Under the pieces are notes generated by a model that did no database searches, was not told the DNA's origin, and saw only the letters and a program-made list of their open reading frames with translations. Positions 12,601 through 24,783 of a stretch of DNA of 64,000 nt are shown one piece after another (the first letter of the stretch is position 1; each line of letters starts with the position of its first letter). The stretch is taken from the NCBI RefSeq assembly GCF_001039355.2, contig NW_019776136.1, positions 1 to 64,000 of the forward strand, read 5' to 3'. This DNA comes from Lingula anatina (Eukaryota; Brachiopoda; Lingulata; Lingulida; Lingulidae). The position numbers were made by a program, and so were the translations under genes.

Positions 12601-15600
12601 AGATTTTTTTTTCTCTTTTTATTCAGAAATATTCTAATTTATTTGTTGAGTATGTAATATATGTATGACCATTGTGATCGCTTAGAATATTTTCTCCTTT
12701 CTCCTGTCCTGTCTCGTTTGACACTCAGCCAGCTTTGCTGCATTTTGGTGGATAGTAGTCACTGTTACTACATCTCAGACTACTAGGACATGTGCCCTCA
12801 TCCTGAGGAAATTATATCTACTTGAATCCCCAAGAATTTTGGCTCTGTCAGTCCATTTGCATAGCTGTGGCACTCATGGCAATGTGCCCTGTTAAAAAAT
12901 TTGAATATGTAAAATATTTTCCAAACAAGAAAATATGGGGGAAATAACTGCATAAGCTTCAAAGAAAGTCATTTGTGGTTTCTTCAAAACTGACCTTATA
13001 TTTGAGTTTTGACCTATATTTCAAGGTCAAATGATGCAAAATTTTGTAAAAAACTAAATTTTTTGAAAAGAAAAAGTTAATTTTTGTTGATTTTCAGAAA
13101 CTTCATTGATCTGTGCTTTTACATCGTGGTGAGAACTTAAACTTGGGGCTCTTTTCAGCTTTGTGATTTTGGGGTCAATCTGTGAATTTACACAGAAATA
13201 GCAATCATTAGATGCTAAAACTGAAAACTTATTCTTGCACCTTAAAAGCTGAGACCCCCTGTTTGTTGCATTGTGAAGAGTTCAGCAAGTGCAATCCTAG
13301 AGATGGTCTCCTTTTTTACTTGTTTTATATAAGATCAAGGAATTGCGTTATTTCAACAAGTACCATGTCAAAATGCATAATGATGAATAATTTTCAAAAT
13401 CAAATGTGAAGTATCTCCAAATCTTGCAGAGATAGTTTATGTTAAACTTGAATTGGAAAATATCTATTGGGATTTTAATGTGACCTTAAATTGACCATCG
13501 GTCCACTCTCCATCATGAAATGTACTTTGCAAAATCTATAGCCCTTATGGCTCTGAAACAAGAAGAGATACATCCAGACTTTGAACAGGAAATCGTGCAT
13601 AGGGAGACATGACCTTGAATTTGACCCTTTCACCAGGTGATACACTTTGCAGAACTTCCAGACCTTCAATAATTGTCTCTCTGAACCTCTAGTTGAAATG
13701 TGTAGTTTGTGTGTTGGACAGGTGAATTTTTTATGTTCATTTTCTTTTATAGATATATAACAGATGTTGAGTATGTGGACATTGCAGATGCACAGGAGAA
13801 AAACATGAAGCATGTCCAGCATTGTGTAAGTATGTGAGTGATGCATCAATAGACCTTTGCTAATTTGAGGAATTCCTTTCTCCACTGTAAAAAATGGACT
13901 GTTGTTAAATATGAATAACACTTTCAGTTATTGTTGTTATGTACATATATGCAGTAGTTATAACATGTTTATAATGAATAATAAGTAAAATGTGTATTTT
14001 GTTTGTTATTTTAACTAAGCACATCCTTTGATCTATATATTTGACATCTTAAAAATTTAGGAATTACTCATGCCGAGAGAGAAAATGCTTGCAGCAGTGA
14101 GTGCTTGTATCAGAGAATATTGCCACAATAGGTGTATTGTCTTTTTAGCAACCAAAGGTATGTAGATATCCTCATCCTCATCTGCAACACTTCTTAAATA
14201 TTATGTGCCTTTGCTGGATGAGTAGAGTGTGTGTATGTGAAGACACTTTTGAAGAGATAAAGATGCTTTATTAGTGTATCTGAATAGAAATATTCTGTAC
14301 ATAAAGCCATCACCTACATCTTTAGTAAAATGTTGCACTGCACATGCTTCATTTGCTTACATTTTGTCCTCTCAGTCAGAGTACATTTGTCAGTGTTCCA
14401 AGTTCATTTTGGAGTGTGTTCATTACTTGTTGAACAAATCCTTACTAGGAAATGACTTGGACTCTCTTGTTCTATTTAAGTTCTCTGGACTTGCTCTAAT
14501 TTGGCACACTGTAGTGCTCTTAATGCTTTCAGGAGTTATTATTATTATTATTATTTTTTTTTTGTGCAATTCACCTAACTGATAAAGCTCCAACACAATT
14601 CATTTTAGATAAATTATTGAAATGTTAAAGATGTATTAATTGTCAAAATTTTGCCACAAAACCTGGCCAAATGCCACCATCTAGTTTCAGATATTATAAT
14701 TTAGAGAAATACCAATGGGCATAGTTTCATATTTCCAGAAAAGTGATATATGAATGGATGTTTTCTGCTTTCTTTCTGTGCTATAAATATCCCTAAGCTG
14801 TATCATTTTTGGCAGAACATGAGACTAATTTGGTATATGATTCGGTACGTGGAGTTTATTTTAGCCATATAAGAAACCAGTAGAAGTGGTTAATATATTT
14901 TTACTGGGAATCCACACTTGCTTTATATGTAACTTTAAGCTGCGAGTTTTTTAAATTTTTTATTATTAATAAATTTTATTGTCAACATCTGGAATTCACT
15001 ATTACAGTGCAGACCAAAGAGGTTGCCATGGCTCTCTCCAGAGGTGGACATTCTGCCAAAGCCATAAACTCCAATCTGAGTCAAAATTCAAGAGAACAAA
15101 TTTTAAAGGGTTTCAGGATGGGAAAAATAAAAAGCTTAGTGGTAGGTAGACAGGCTTGAAATTTTTTTCAAAGTTTCAAACTGCCAAAACTTGTTAAGGG
15201 CATATTTGGAGATATTTAATTTGTCATCAGGCTCCTTTTCACTTTAAATGATCTTTAATTTTGCATGACATTGTCCTCTTTATTGACTGCAGAAAAAAAG
15301 GGTTTAGCAAGCAAGCCATCTAGCGCCCCCTGGACCCCCCCCCCCCCCCCGCCATATTAAATTTTTAAATTGACTTCAAATTAGATTATTAGAGAATTAT
15401 AAACATTCTTTTCTTGCAAAAGTGAAACTTTTGAACAGATATTAGAATTTGATAGCATGGGCTCTCTAAAAATGGCTTTTTAAAATCGGATTCTGTTTAC
15501 TATAATGTATAAATTTGAGGTCTATCAGTTTGTTATTTTCATGGTAAAAGAATGTGGTAAAAGAAGTGGCTGCTACAAACTGAAACTTATATGCTTACCA

Positions 15601-17264
15601 ATGACATGTTCACACTTGCCTTCAAATTCTTTCTCCAAAATTCCAGGCAACAGATGTTGCAGCTAGAGGCTTGGATGTTCCAGAGGTGGACTTGGTGATT
15701 CAGGGTAAGAGAAAATTAGATCTTTAAATACTGTCTTCAGATATGGTCCTAGATTTCTGATATTGCATCTTTGCATCTAGGCTTTGAAAATACAAGCCCA
15801 CTGCTAGAGTATCTCTTCACTACTTCAGCATATTGGTTTTGAACTTTCAATTCTTGCTTCGCATGCATTTCATATCTGTGTATTTGTATGTTTTCAAGTG
15901 AAATTGTAGTAAGGCTCATCAAGTAACACCTTAAATGCATCTTTGTATAAAAAAGTAATTATATATCATTATTGTTTAGTTGACCCCCCAACAAATGGAT
16001 TGGACTACTACATTCATAGATCTGGTAGAACGGGACGCGCTGGGCGACAAGGCTACTCTATATTGATCCATCCTGGAGAAGGTCTTAGTAATAGTCTAAG
16101 TAATGTAATCAGAGAGGTGAGGAAAATCTTATTACTTACTTGCTCAATTCAGTAAAAATGTAATTTGTTCAAAAAGTAGTTTTTGAAATAGTTTTATTTT
16201 TCCCCCCTTTGTTGTAGATTTGACAAAAATCTTTGATTGAAAGCATAAAGTTGTTATTGGCTCATATACCTGAAATTATTGAATTGTTTTTTTATTTTTT
16301 GACATGGGCTTTTCAAAAACATTTTGTATGAAACAGCCTATAGGTCATTGCCTACTTTTTTTCTTTCTCCTTGATTCCAGATAAGGCAACAAGTTGATAT
16401 TAGGCAAATAGAGTGTCCAGAAATCACTGACAGTGATTTGAAGCTAAGGTCGGAAGCTGTCCTCAGGTACTCATGCATACATATAATACTATATAAGAAA
16501 CTGTACAACAAAAACTTGGGTTAAATTGAGAAATAGTAGTAGTTGAGTATGGTCAGTTTTATAGAAATCTAGATATTTAAGTGGATTTCTAGCATAAGTA
16601 GTAGAGGATGCAGCTATTACACATTGATAAAATATTTACTCCCAGGTCTTCTGTACAAAAAAAAAATAAAATAATGGTCATTAAGTAGGACAACCAATCT
16701 GAATGTCGTCCCCCCCCCCCCCCCCCCACCTTTTCCTCTTAAAATGATCAGAATAAAAGTATTCTGAGTTGCTCAATAAGTGAAGTAAAGTTTACTTGAA
16801 AGATACCTTGTTTTTCCAGAGGCCCACCAATCATCCCTGCAGGAGGCTCACGGAAAAGGAATAGGTTTGGAAGCTGGAGCTACAGAAGTGTGGGCCAAAG
16901 TCGTGGAGGCTTGGGGGATTCCTTCAGAGGAGAGAGCAGGGGTGGATATAACAGACCCTATGGCGGCAACAGAGAGGGAGGATTCAGAAGGTCTGGTGAT
17001 GACTATTTTGATCAAGGCGGTTCTCGCAGTTTTGGCAGACAGAGAGGCGGGAGAAAGTATGATGATGATGATGATGTCGATTCTCGCAGTTTTGGCAGAC
17101 AGAGAGGCGGGAGCAGGTATGATGATGATGTAGATTCTCGCAGTTTTGGCAGACAGAGAGGCGGGAGAAGGCATGATGATAACTTTTTTGATGAAGTCGA
17201 TTCTGACAGTTTCGACAGAAGAGGTGGATTTGGCAGTGATGATGACGAATATGTCAAATATTAA
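6608..17264 (+). CDS. DEAD-box-type RNA helicase, probably mitochondrial, with DEGD motif II and RGG tail (15 exons, 639 aa)
   Basis: Exons: 6608-6716, 9614-9785, 9945-10064, 10518-10598, 10852-10944, 11231-11381, 11930-11995, 12468-12565, 13753-13825, 14061-14157, 15008-15141, 15647-15704, 15980-16116, 16381-16466, 16820-17264. They sum to 1920 nt with every phase compatible. The first ~36 residues are Arg-rich with no acidic residue, a good mitochondrial presequence. Motifs follow in order: Q motif (GYSAPFEIQ, Gln123), Walker A AATGSGKT (140-147), APTREL, TPGRL, motif II DEGD (253-256), SAT (284-286), ARGLD, and [11 protein letters not shown] (430-440). The tail (about 492-639) is Arg/Gly-rich with three [10 protein letters not shown] repeats separated by Asp runs. 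The role is ATP-dependent RNA remodelling. It resembles bacterial DeaD, plant PMH and yeast Mss116-type helicases; it does not look like DDX28. The family call is secure, while exact orthology and localisation are inferred. Confidence 0.92.
7205..8945. mobile_element. Candidate foldback element in helicase intron 1
   Basis: The left end (about 7205-7290: CCCGTATCCAGAATCTCCCTTTA...) resembles the reverse complement of the right end (about 8880-8945), with shared blocks such as GTATTCCAAGA and a GTCGACCTTA/GTTGACCTTA pair. Similarity is imperfect and the exact ends are uncertain. The 13-bp-TIR repeat at 7558-7925 would be nested inside it. Confidence 0.4.
7558..7925. mobile_element. MITE-like interspersed repeat with 13-bp perfect terminal inverted repeats
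   Basis: The element begins ACCTCCACCAAGG (7558-7570) and ends CCTTGGTGGAGGT (7913-7925), exact inverse complements. The interior holds a duplicated GATC(A/T)TGATCACCACCAAAAACT block and a CAAA/CAGA tetranucleotide run near 7857-7893. A partial copy of the right end follows at about 7926-7980. It lies in intron 1 of the helicase gene and is non-coding. Confidence 0.7.
11960..11971 (+). other. Helicase motif II codons reading DEGD
   Basis: GAT GAA GGT GAC lies within exon 7, in frame between the TPGRL exon and the SAT exon. The third residue of the canonical DEAD box is Gly instead of Ala. The two acidic residues that coordinate Mg-ATP and water are kept. Confidence 0.9.
12860..13692 (+). mobile_element. 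Diverged relative of the Helitron2-like element, in helicase intron 8
   Basis: The block GTGGCACTCATGGCAATG near 12867, the AAGGTCA/TGACCT-rich middle (13010-13640) and the 3' end CTCTGAACCTCTAG (to 13692) align with the complete element at 24784-26508, which ends CTCTGATCCTCTAG. The 5' end was not found. It finishes 60 bp before the exon 9 acceptor. Confidence 0.6.
16710..16727. repeat. Poly-C tract in helicase intron 14
   Basis: Eighteen consecutive C. Similar C-tracts are at 15335-15350 (helicase intron 11) and around 51291-51318 (HELZ intron, interrupted by two N). Confidence 0.9.
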
Positions 17265-20200
17265 TTGTTGATTCACTGGACATAAAGTAACTGGTGTGTT
17301 GGATCCCTCTTATTGTCCATAGATGCGAAATGTAAATTGGTGAAAGACGTCAAGTAAACAGTGGCTTTAAAGCTTTTGTTGTGCAAATTGTATTTATGTA
17401 CAGACAAAAAAATAGGTTATTTAAAGTGATGACTCATGTAAATAAGTCATAAATATACAAATTAGTGAAAAACTAGTTGACTTTTTGTTTTCAAACTTGC
17501 AGAACTGATGAATATTGACAAAATAGAGGTTGAGTAAGGGTGCTTTCCCAGAGATTTAGATCGATCTAAAGATTAAGTTTTAGATCGACCTAATTCCCTG
17601 GGGGTTGACGCTAAATTGCAGTCAGCCCAACGGGCACCACAGTTAATTACCCCCTTACAGCTTTTAGTAGGCGGGACAGACGCTTAAGCTGGCCAAGCTG
17701 ACAGTAATCTAGTGAGACTCCCCACAGGGATAGATCGATCTAAAAATCTATGGAAATGGGGTGTAAGTTATGCTGGTTTTTTTCCTGCACATTTTAAGAA
17801 TTAAATGCTAAATATCTCCCAAACTAAGGGAATTATGGGAAATGTTACTCTAGGAGTTGGACTGAAAGTTCTATGTAGAGATTTTGAATATGACCTTGGA
17901 TTTAACCTATATTTCAAGGTCAATGGACCAAAAATTTGTAAAAACTTAATTTCTTTGTGGAAAAATTTGTTTGTGCCCATAAGCTTTAATATTTTGGTGA
18001 GAAGTTACAGTTGGGGTTTCCTTTCATCATCCTGATTTTGGGGTCAATTGGTGCGTTCTCATGGAAAAGGCAGCCATTAGGTATCTAAATAAAAACTGAA
18101 AATTCTGGAACTGTAAAAGCTAGAGACCTCTTGTTTGTTGCTCAGTTTGTCAATTGCAACAGTTTTTTTTTCTCATACAGTATAAGAGTTCCATTATTTT
18201 TTGTTGCCAGGCTCCATTGTGAGAAATTTTCAAAATAAAAATTTTAATTTTCTTATGAAGAATTTATTTGTGCCATTTTCCTAAAACAGATACATTCATA
18301 GCTTCCATTTAACTTGAATGACCTTAAAGGGATAACAACTTTTCATATGAAATCTATATTTCACAATAAATGGATTGTAAACAACTCATAGCAATATAAT
18401 ATATTCTATTTTGCCACAAAAACAGCAGTAATAGCAATTATTCCGAAATCTGTGCCCGTCATCGTACCACGTGACCTCCATAGATAGCTATACTCTGTAA
18501 TAATTTATTATAATTATTACCAGAAAACAAGCTTTTTAGAAAAAAAACAACAACAAAAAAACAAAAACAAAAACGGGGACTTACTTTGAATGTAGAAGTG
18601 GATTCATCAACCATTGGTATGGGAAAATTGGCATTTAACTTAAGAAAAATTCCTTTTTTAGCCAAAATGAAGTTATCCTTTTAGTCTTGTTATATGGTAG
18701 TGGTCCTTTATACATTCAGTGTATAAAGAACAAGGTCATAAGATAGATTTCATAAAAATTCTGTATTGTGCCCATCTTTCGCAAATGGTGTAATTCTTCC
18801 TTTAATGTTCAGTACTAAAATTGCAGTCGTTTCTTTTGAACCAAGTCTTTTTTTTAATTCGATGTTTTCTTTTGAAGAGGTCTCTGTATTGATGCACTTT
18901 GCCACACATGATTAAGAAGTCCTTCATTTTTGCGGCATAATGCCAATTTTAACTGTACCCCCCCACCTTCGACCCATGGTGCATTGGTTACTATTGACTG
19001 GTAGGAAAAATGGACTGTAGAAATATCGCTGGTGAAAAATTAGCAAGTTGTTGAAAAATACCTGTATAATAATGCGTTTGTCTCGGACTTGGTGACCAGT
19101 CATTTCACTGGCCTCCTTTTGAATCAACTTGCTTGGAAAAAGTCATTCCAGATGTGAATAATATCCATTTATGTTAGAGATTTTTGTTTACCCCTTTATA
19201 TGTACTAGTCTATAATATGCATTTGACAATAAATCTGTTCTCAAACACTTAGCATTTCTTTTTGTGAAACATTCCTTTTCTGTAGTCACTCAAAATACAA
19301 GAAATCTAACAAATTTGGGAACAATTGTTCTGGGACTAAAGTGCATTACTAGAATCCATAAATGCTTCTAAATGGCAACTTGGTATTTGTACAATGTTAA
19401 CATCTTGGGGGGGAAAGGTGGATGTATAGCTCTACTATTACCTACCCCCCCCCCCCAAAAAAAAATGCAGTCTCACTCATATGGACTCATAAAATAAAGC
19501 TCCATTACAACATTTAAAAACATTTTTATTTGCAACCATAGCCTTCTTGAACACTTGTGGAGATGTTCTATGCCTTAAATGAGAACACAAAATATATATG
19601 TAGCACTATAACTGATGCATCTCATAATATTGTCAGTTCATTTTTCCCCTTCATGTGTATATAATACCTTATTCCCCCAAAAGACTTCACATAGATGAAT
19701 AAAGACCACTGATGAGTGCTTCTCAATAATACTGTGCGAGTACTACATCTATTACTTGCAACTACAAAATGCAATGTCTTCTAAGATATAAAACTCAGAA
19801 TCCTGAAATGTAGTACATACTAATTAAGAAGGTTATAACAATACAAAAATATATTCTATTCATAAAGAATCCTTCGCCCTGATGAAAAAGCTTCTGCAAA
19901 CTTTTTTTTTTCAGAAACGTTCATGCGCATATTCCTCAGTTCAGTTGCAAGGAATTGCACCCACATCATGGTGAACTATGCTTGATTAAGTGGAGGGTTT
20001 TTCATTCATATTTGTACAACTTGTTCCTTATTTATCCATGCAAATTGAGCACCACTGTAAAAGTTTCTGAAAGGATTTTGCTGGAGCAGGGCAAATAATT
20101 TTTTGAAATGTGTTACACACACATATTCTTTTCAATGAATAAAATACATTAACAGGTTTTTGTTGTATAATTATCTCATTTCGTTTTTACAACTGTTACA

Positions 20201-20413
20201 ACAGAAAGAGAGCAGTAACTTAAAGATATTTAAAAAAGGTTTCATTTGTTTAGTAAATAATTAAGATCAAATATCTTTGACACAAAATTATATTCTTACA
20301 GTTTGTGAAAAAAACAAAAACAACCATTTATATCATTCTCCTCTTGAGATAAGTTAGAATATTACATGCCCCCTTAGAATTATTTCAATATCACTTTCCA
20401 CTCCTCCAGAGAT
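17265..20413. other. 3' flanks between convergent helicase and LDAF1 copy 1
   Basis: Holds the helicase 3' UTR (no canonical AATAAA was obvious close to the stop), a repeat fragment at about 17750-18320 of the AAGGTCA-rich family, and then probable LDAF1 3' UTR sequence read from the other strand. Duplication copy 1 begins at 17826. A poly-C/A tract lies at about 19444-19464. No additional gene is seen. Confidence 0.5.
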
Positions 20414-23400
20414 TCATGCATTTTCCTTGATATACTCCCTCAGTGCCTGTAACACCCCGAGTGTGGCATTGAATGCTATCCAGCTGGTGACCAGGAAGAA
20501 GGTCAGGCCAATGGAAATCAGTGTCGTGAAACACACAGTGCAACCCAGCAATATTGCTCCAACTGCAAGAAGGGTACCTGCCAATATGCAAATAATAAAA
20601 CTGAAAATATGTTCAAGTAAAACACCTCTTTTATATTGGATACAAGATGGAAGTGCTTACTAATTTTTTGTTTGAAATTATATAATAACCCTTATCATTA
20701 GTATGATGTCTGGTGCTTTCAACAAAACTGAATAGGAAATGATAAATATTGCTTTTGAAACAAAGAAAAGTTTCTGAACATGTCTAATTTTAAAGAGGGT
20801 CCTGCAAGTTTGAAAGCAACAGGCCATTTTCAAGATGTCCTTCCAGCAACACTGCTGTGCTGATACAAAAGTATCTGCACAGTTTTATATCATGTTGTCT
20901 TTCACAAGTCTTTTTCACAAATTTGCTTATATCCATCCTGCAGTCATGCCCAGCCAGAACCCATTATATATTATAATTTTATCTATCTAAAATAATTGAA
21001 AAAAAAAAATTGACATTGATAACTGTATATTTGTAACAGACATTGTGAGGGGATGAGAACTTCTGGCAGTTAAACCTAAACCATGCCTTCAAATTTCCAA
21101 AATGACTTTGAAGACAACAATTGAGAACTAAGAAAGAATTGGGTATTGTTCCTCTTTTTTTTCACAATGATAAGGTGAAGTTCACAAAAAAAATAATTAA
21201 AATCAAGTCACTTTTGCATAGCTACCCCTATAAGAACAAATCAGTTCACATCATATAAATTGCAACATTTCAGATGTAATCTTGGGTCTCCTGTAATCCT
21301 CTCTTCAAACCCATTGTTATGGGGTTATTAACTCCATGTTGCCTTTACAATATACAACAAAAGGCATTTTTTTTTCAGGCCAAGATGTGTTATTCACATC
21401 TTCTTAAAACATTCATTTATTATTCAAAATAGCTTGGTTATATCAGAAATAAGTTTATGCAAGGAGTTATAACTCCTAGGTTTATGTAAGCTGCTATTGA
21501 ATTCGAGGATAGGAGTCGTGAGCTGACCGTGCCTGAAAATAAACTGACATCTCTTTTGCACCCGATGCCTGCCAAGAAGTGCCCCTTGCCCCTATCACAG
21601 TTGTTCAAGCATAAATCCTGTTTATAATCTTTCTTTTTATATATTTGAAAAGATATGATGGATCATGCAATACTAAAACAAGTTATAATTTTTGCACGGG
21701 TACCCCTATGAAGACATCAGTTTGAGTTACACCCCAACATATACAATATCACATCAGCAGGTTCCAACACGCCAGGAGTTTGGTTTAATGTAACTCTGGT
21801 TTGTTCATTTTTCCTATTAAATTCGTACTGCCATTATGTGCACCAATTTCATCTCTTGGTTCTTGTGCTATAAAGAGACATGCAAGAATTTTTATAATTG
21901 GTTATAAAAAAAATAAAATAAAAAAAATCTCAAGATCTCTTAAGATGGTGTACAATAACTTCAAGAGGTTACCAAAGGAGCATAAAACAAGTTCTGGTAA
22001 ATGTCACCTGGGAACCAAAGAAACATTTTACAGACTTCGAAATGTAACAACCAGAACCTTCAAATTGCATTCAGGTTATGTAAGTTAAAAACATCATGTC
22101 CCAATTCCAGCCCAAGCTCATTTGGGCATTTGAAAATTTCCCAAATGCTTTTTTCTGGCTTCTTATCCTGAAAAGCTACAAATCTTCTCCAGCTAATAGG
22201 CCCTAAAAACTAAGAAACCACTCAAATAAAAGCACCTGATGTCGATATAGTTTCCTTCTCAAATGTACAGGAATATATTTTGCTCTTAATGATTGGGCAG
22301 TCATTTACATTGTAGAACTTTGTCATTATATTAATAATGGAACAAAACATCAAATCCAAGTGCAGGGATACCCAGGTAGGTAGAACAATGATTCGTGAGT
22401 TGTAGAAAATTGCTGCCTCTACCCAAGTAAATATATTTTGGCAGGTAAATCATGTATAGAGAACCTAAATTTTGAGAAGTACAGAAGATATCTAAACCAC
22501 TTTTCCTCTTCCTAAGCAAGTAACTGATCCTTCCTCTTGGGGGCCTCTTGATAGTCCGAAAGTTCATTGGTCTGAAGGTTCTTTGGTCCGAAAAATTGTA
22601 GCATTTTCATCAGTTTTTCAATCAAGAGATTGTTGGTCCGAAGGTGCTATAGTGAATTTTCTGCCCAATGGACCTTCGGACTATTGCTATGGCTCCTTCC
22701 TAAGACCTGCACCACATCAGTATATGCATCCTGAGAAATCCACTGTTTCCATTCCCACCCCACTCTTTCCCTTGCACTTGTAAAAATCTGGATAGATCAA
22801 ATTATCAATCCATCTGAGATAATAAAATATTACATGTTATATCCTTCTATTTGAAAAAAAATTGAGTTTGAACAAAATCACTTGAAGTTAAACGTTCAGG
22901 TTTGTCTTAAGTCAAAAATATTACATTTGATCAAAGTCGACTTGTTTTACCTACATGTATATCTAGCATGAAAATTCATGCGTTAGCACTCCTATTGACG
23001 ATTCTGATATGTATTGGCTGTGCTTATGCATGAATTAAGCAATGGCCTCAAAAAGTGGGAAATGAGAACCAGTTGCCGAACCAGCCAGTACTCATCAGAA
23101 TTGTCAATAGGAGTGCTAACGCATGAATTTTCGTGCTAACCTATATCACACTGTTATTTCATAGCATTGGTTTAACATTAAAAGAGCTAAATATTTTATA
23201 ATAAATACAGTATGTACAAGTACGGTACTTTAACATGTTAAGTGTTTTTTTACCAAGCACACCGATAAAAGTCTCAAACAAAAGTGAACACTAGAAGTTG
23301 CGAAAACTACCTTCAAATATAACAAATCCAATTAAGGTAGCCAACACACTTCCAACAGCGAAGCACACAAAAACTGCTACGGGAACACTGCAAAACGCCA

Positions 23401-23581
23401 AGGTAAACGCAAGACACAGGGTAACCCAGGGATGGGCCGAAGCGAAAGACTTCAAAGACTCGAACTTCACCTCCAACTGGAATTGTTCATTTACACTCTG
23501 GACATGACTTTTCAGGTTCTCCCAGGCCGGGGAAATGACTTCTTCTTTGACTTCAGTTTTCGTTTCCTCAACAAAATCCAT
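20414..23581 (-). CDS. LDAF1: Lipid droplet assembly factor 1 (promethin/TMEM159), copy 1; 2 exons, 144 aa
   Basis: Coding exons 23311-23581 and 20414-20577 (minus) join in phase 1 to give 144 codons plus TGA. The N-terminal ~50 residues are charged and helical (MDFVEETKTEVKEEV). The rest is almost wholly hydrophobic: PWVTLCLAFTLAFCSVPVAV, then a Gly-containing stretch ending in IFEG at the exon junction, then VGAILLGCTVCFTTLISIG and further hydrophobic sequence. This matches the promethin fold, which forms an ER/lipid-droplet membrane hairpin and works with seipin at sites of droplet formation. The length is close to mammalian promethin (about 160 aa). The start is divergent from YARS2. The coding sequence is identical to copy 2. 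Confidence 0.85.
22551..22683. mobile_element. Short foldback repeat built on GGTCCGAA motifs (copy 1)
   Basis: The left end ATAGTCCGAAAGTTCATTGG is mirrored by CCAATGGACCTTCGGACTAT at the right end with two mismatches. Further GGTCCGAA copies lie inside. The same element is at 30580-30712 in copy 2. Confidence 0.6.
22966..23136. mobile_element. TA-flanked MITE with ~43-bp inverted repeats (copy 1 of block)
   Basis: The left arm starts GCATGAAAATTCATGCGTTA and its near-perfect reverse complement closes the element at 23094-23136. A TA lies on each side (CTA|GCATG and CGTGC|TAA), as expected of mariner/Stowaway-type MITEs. It sits in the LDAF1 intron and has no coding capacity. Confidence 0.75.
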
Positions 23582-23799
23582 TTTGCCTCATGGAACAGTC
23601 TGTCAGCTAATTATCAAAGTTGTAGGCAGTCACATTCTACATAAAGCAACGTCTAAAGATTTAGTTCAAGGCAAAGACTTCGTCTTCAATCCAGTAGTGA
23701 TAATAACATACTGACATGACATGAGTTTCAGTTTCAAGTTATATAACTCAAAGTACAGCCACACTTCCGAGTGTGAACTACGTCATCAAGTTGGAGAAA

Positions 23800-23820
23800 A
23801 TGGCAGCTCCCATAAAAGCG
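23800..23820 (+). pseudogene. Truncated duplicate of YARS2 exon 1
   Basis: ATG plus the next six codons are identical to the YARS2 start at 31817, then the sequence is cut by the N at 23821 and jumps to unrelated repeat DNA. It is a duplication breakpoint product and not a functional gene start. Confidence 0.85.
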
Positions 23821-24783
23821 NGGGAATTATGGGAAATGTTACTCTAGGAGTTGGACTGAAAGTTCTATGTAGAGATTTTGAATATGACCTTGGATTTAAC
23901 CTATATTTCAAGGTCAATGGACCAAAAATTTGTAAAAACTTAATTTCTTTGTGGAAAAATTTGTTTGTGCCCATAAGCTTTAATATTTTGGTGAGAAGTT
24001 ACAGTTGGGGTTTCCTTTCATCATCCTGATTTTGGGGTCAATTGGTGCGTTCTCATGGAAAAGGAAGCCATTAGGTATCTAAATAAAAACTGAAAATTCT
24101 GGAACTGTAAAAGCTAGAGACCTCTTGTTTGTTTCTCAGTTTGTCAATTGCAACAGTTTTTTTTTCTCATACAGTATAAAAGTTGCATTATTTTTTGTTG
24201 CCAGGCTCCATTGTGAGAAATTTTCAAAATAAAAATTTTAATTTTCTTTGGAAGAATTTATTTGTGCCATTTTCCTATTTAAGTTTAATTATAGAAACTA
24301 CGGTTGTATCTCTGCTAGTTTTTGGAATATTTCACTTTATTTATACATTGGACAACTAAATATCAGTTCTAGAATTTGACCTACTCTTTTCATGAAATGC
24401 AGTTTGCAAATTTTTCTAGCCCTTCTGTCTACAAAACAGAGTTACACCTATAGTTAATACTAAACTTGAATAGGACATCATACATTGGGCATTTTATGTG
24501 ACCTTAAATTTGACTTTAAAAAAATGCACTTAACATTTTCTAGCCCCCATTTCCCCACAACTAAAACAGATACATTCATAGCTTCCATTTAACTTGAATG
24601 ACCTTAAAGGGATAACAACTCTTCGTATGAAATCTATATTTCACAATAAATGGATTGTAAACAACTCGTAGCAATATAATATATTCTATTTTGCCACAAA
24701 AACAGCAGTAATAGCAATTATTCCAAAATCTGTGCCCGTCATCGTACCACGTGACCTCCATAGATAGCTATACTCTGTAATAA

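Larger units (their letters stand above)
17826..23820. repeat. Large duplicated block, copy 1 (5995 bp)
   Basis: Matches 23822-31837 nearly base for base apart from indels. It ends abruptly at an N (23821) inside what should be YARS2 exon 1. It contains one full LDAF1 gene. It lacks a 286-bp segment and the 1725-bp Helitron2-like insertion that are present in copy 2. Confidence 0.95.

Noticed and set aside
16848-17276. Long minus-strand and alternative-frame ORFs over the last helicase exon
   Set aside because: Their Ser/Leu/Ile or Pro-rich repeats mirror the in-frame RGG/Asp repeat of the real exon.
17805-18035. 76-codon frame repeated at 23721-24029 and resembling 25031-25285
   Set aside because: It lies in the AAGGTCA-rich mobile repeat. 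Copies differ by indels and show no coding constraint.
20427-20663. Plus-strand frame over LDAF1 exon 2 (and its copy at 28438-28674)
   Set aside because: Antisense of the true LDAF1 exon, which has matching splice site, phase and family similarity.
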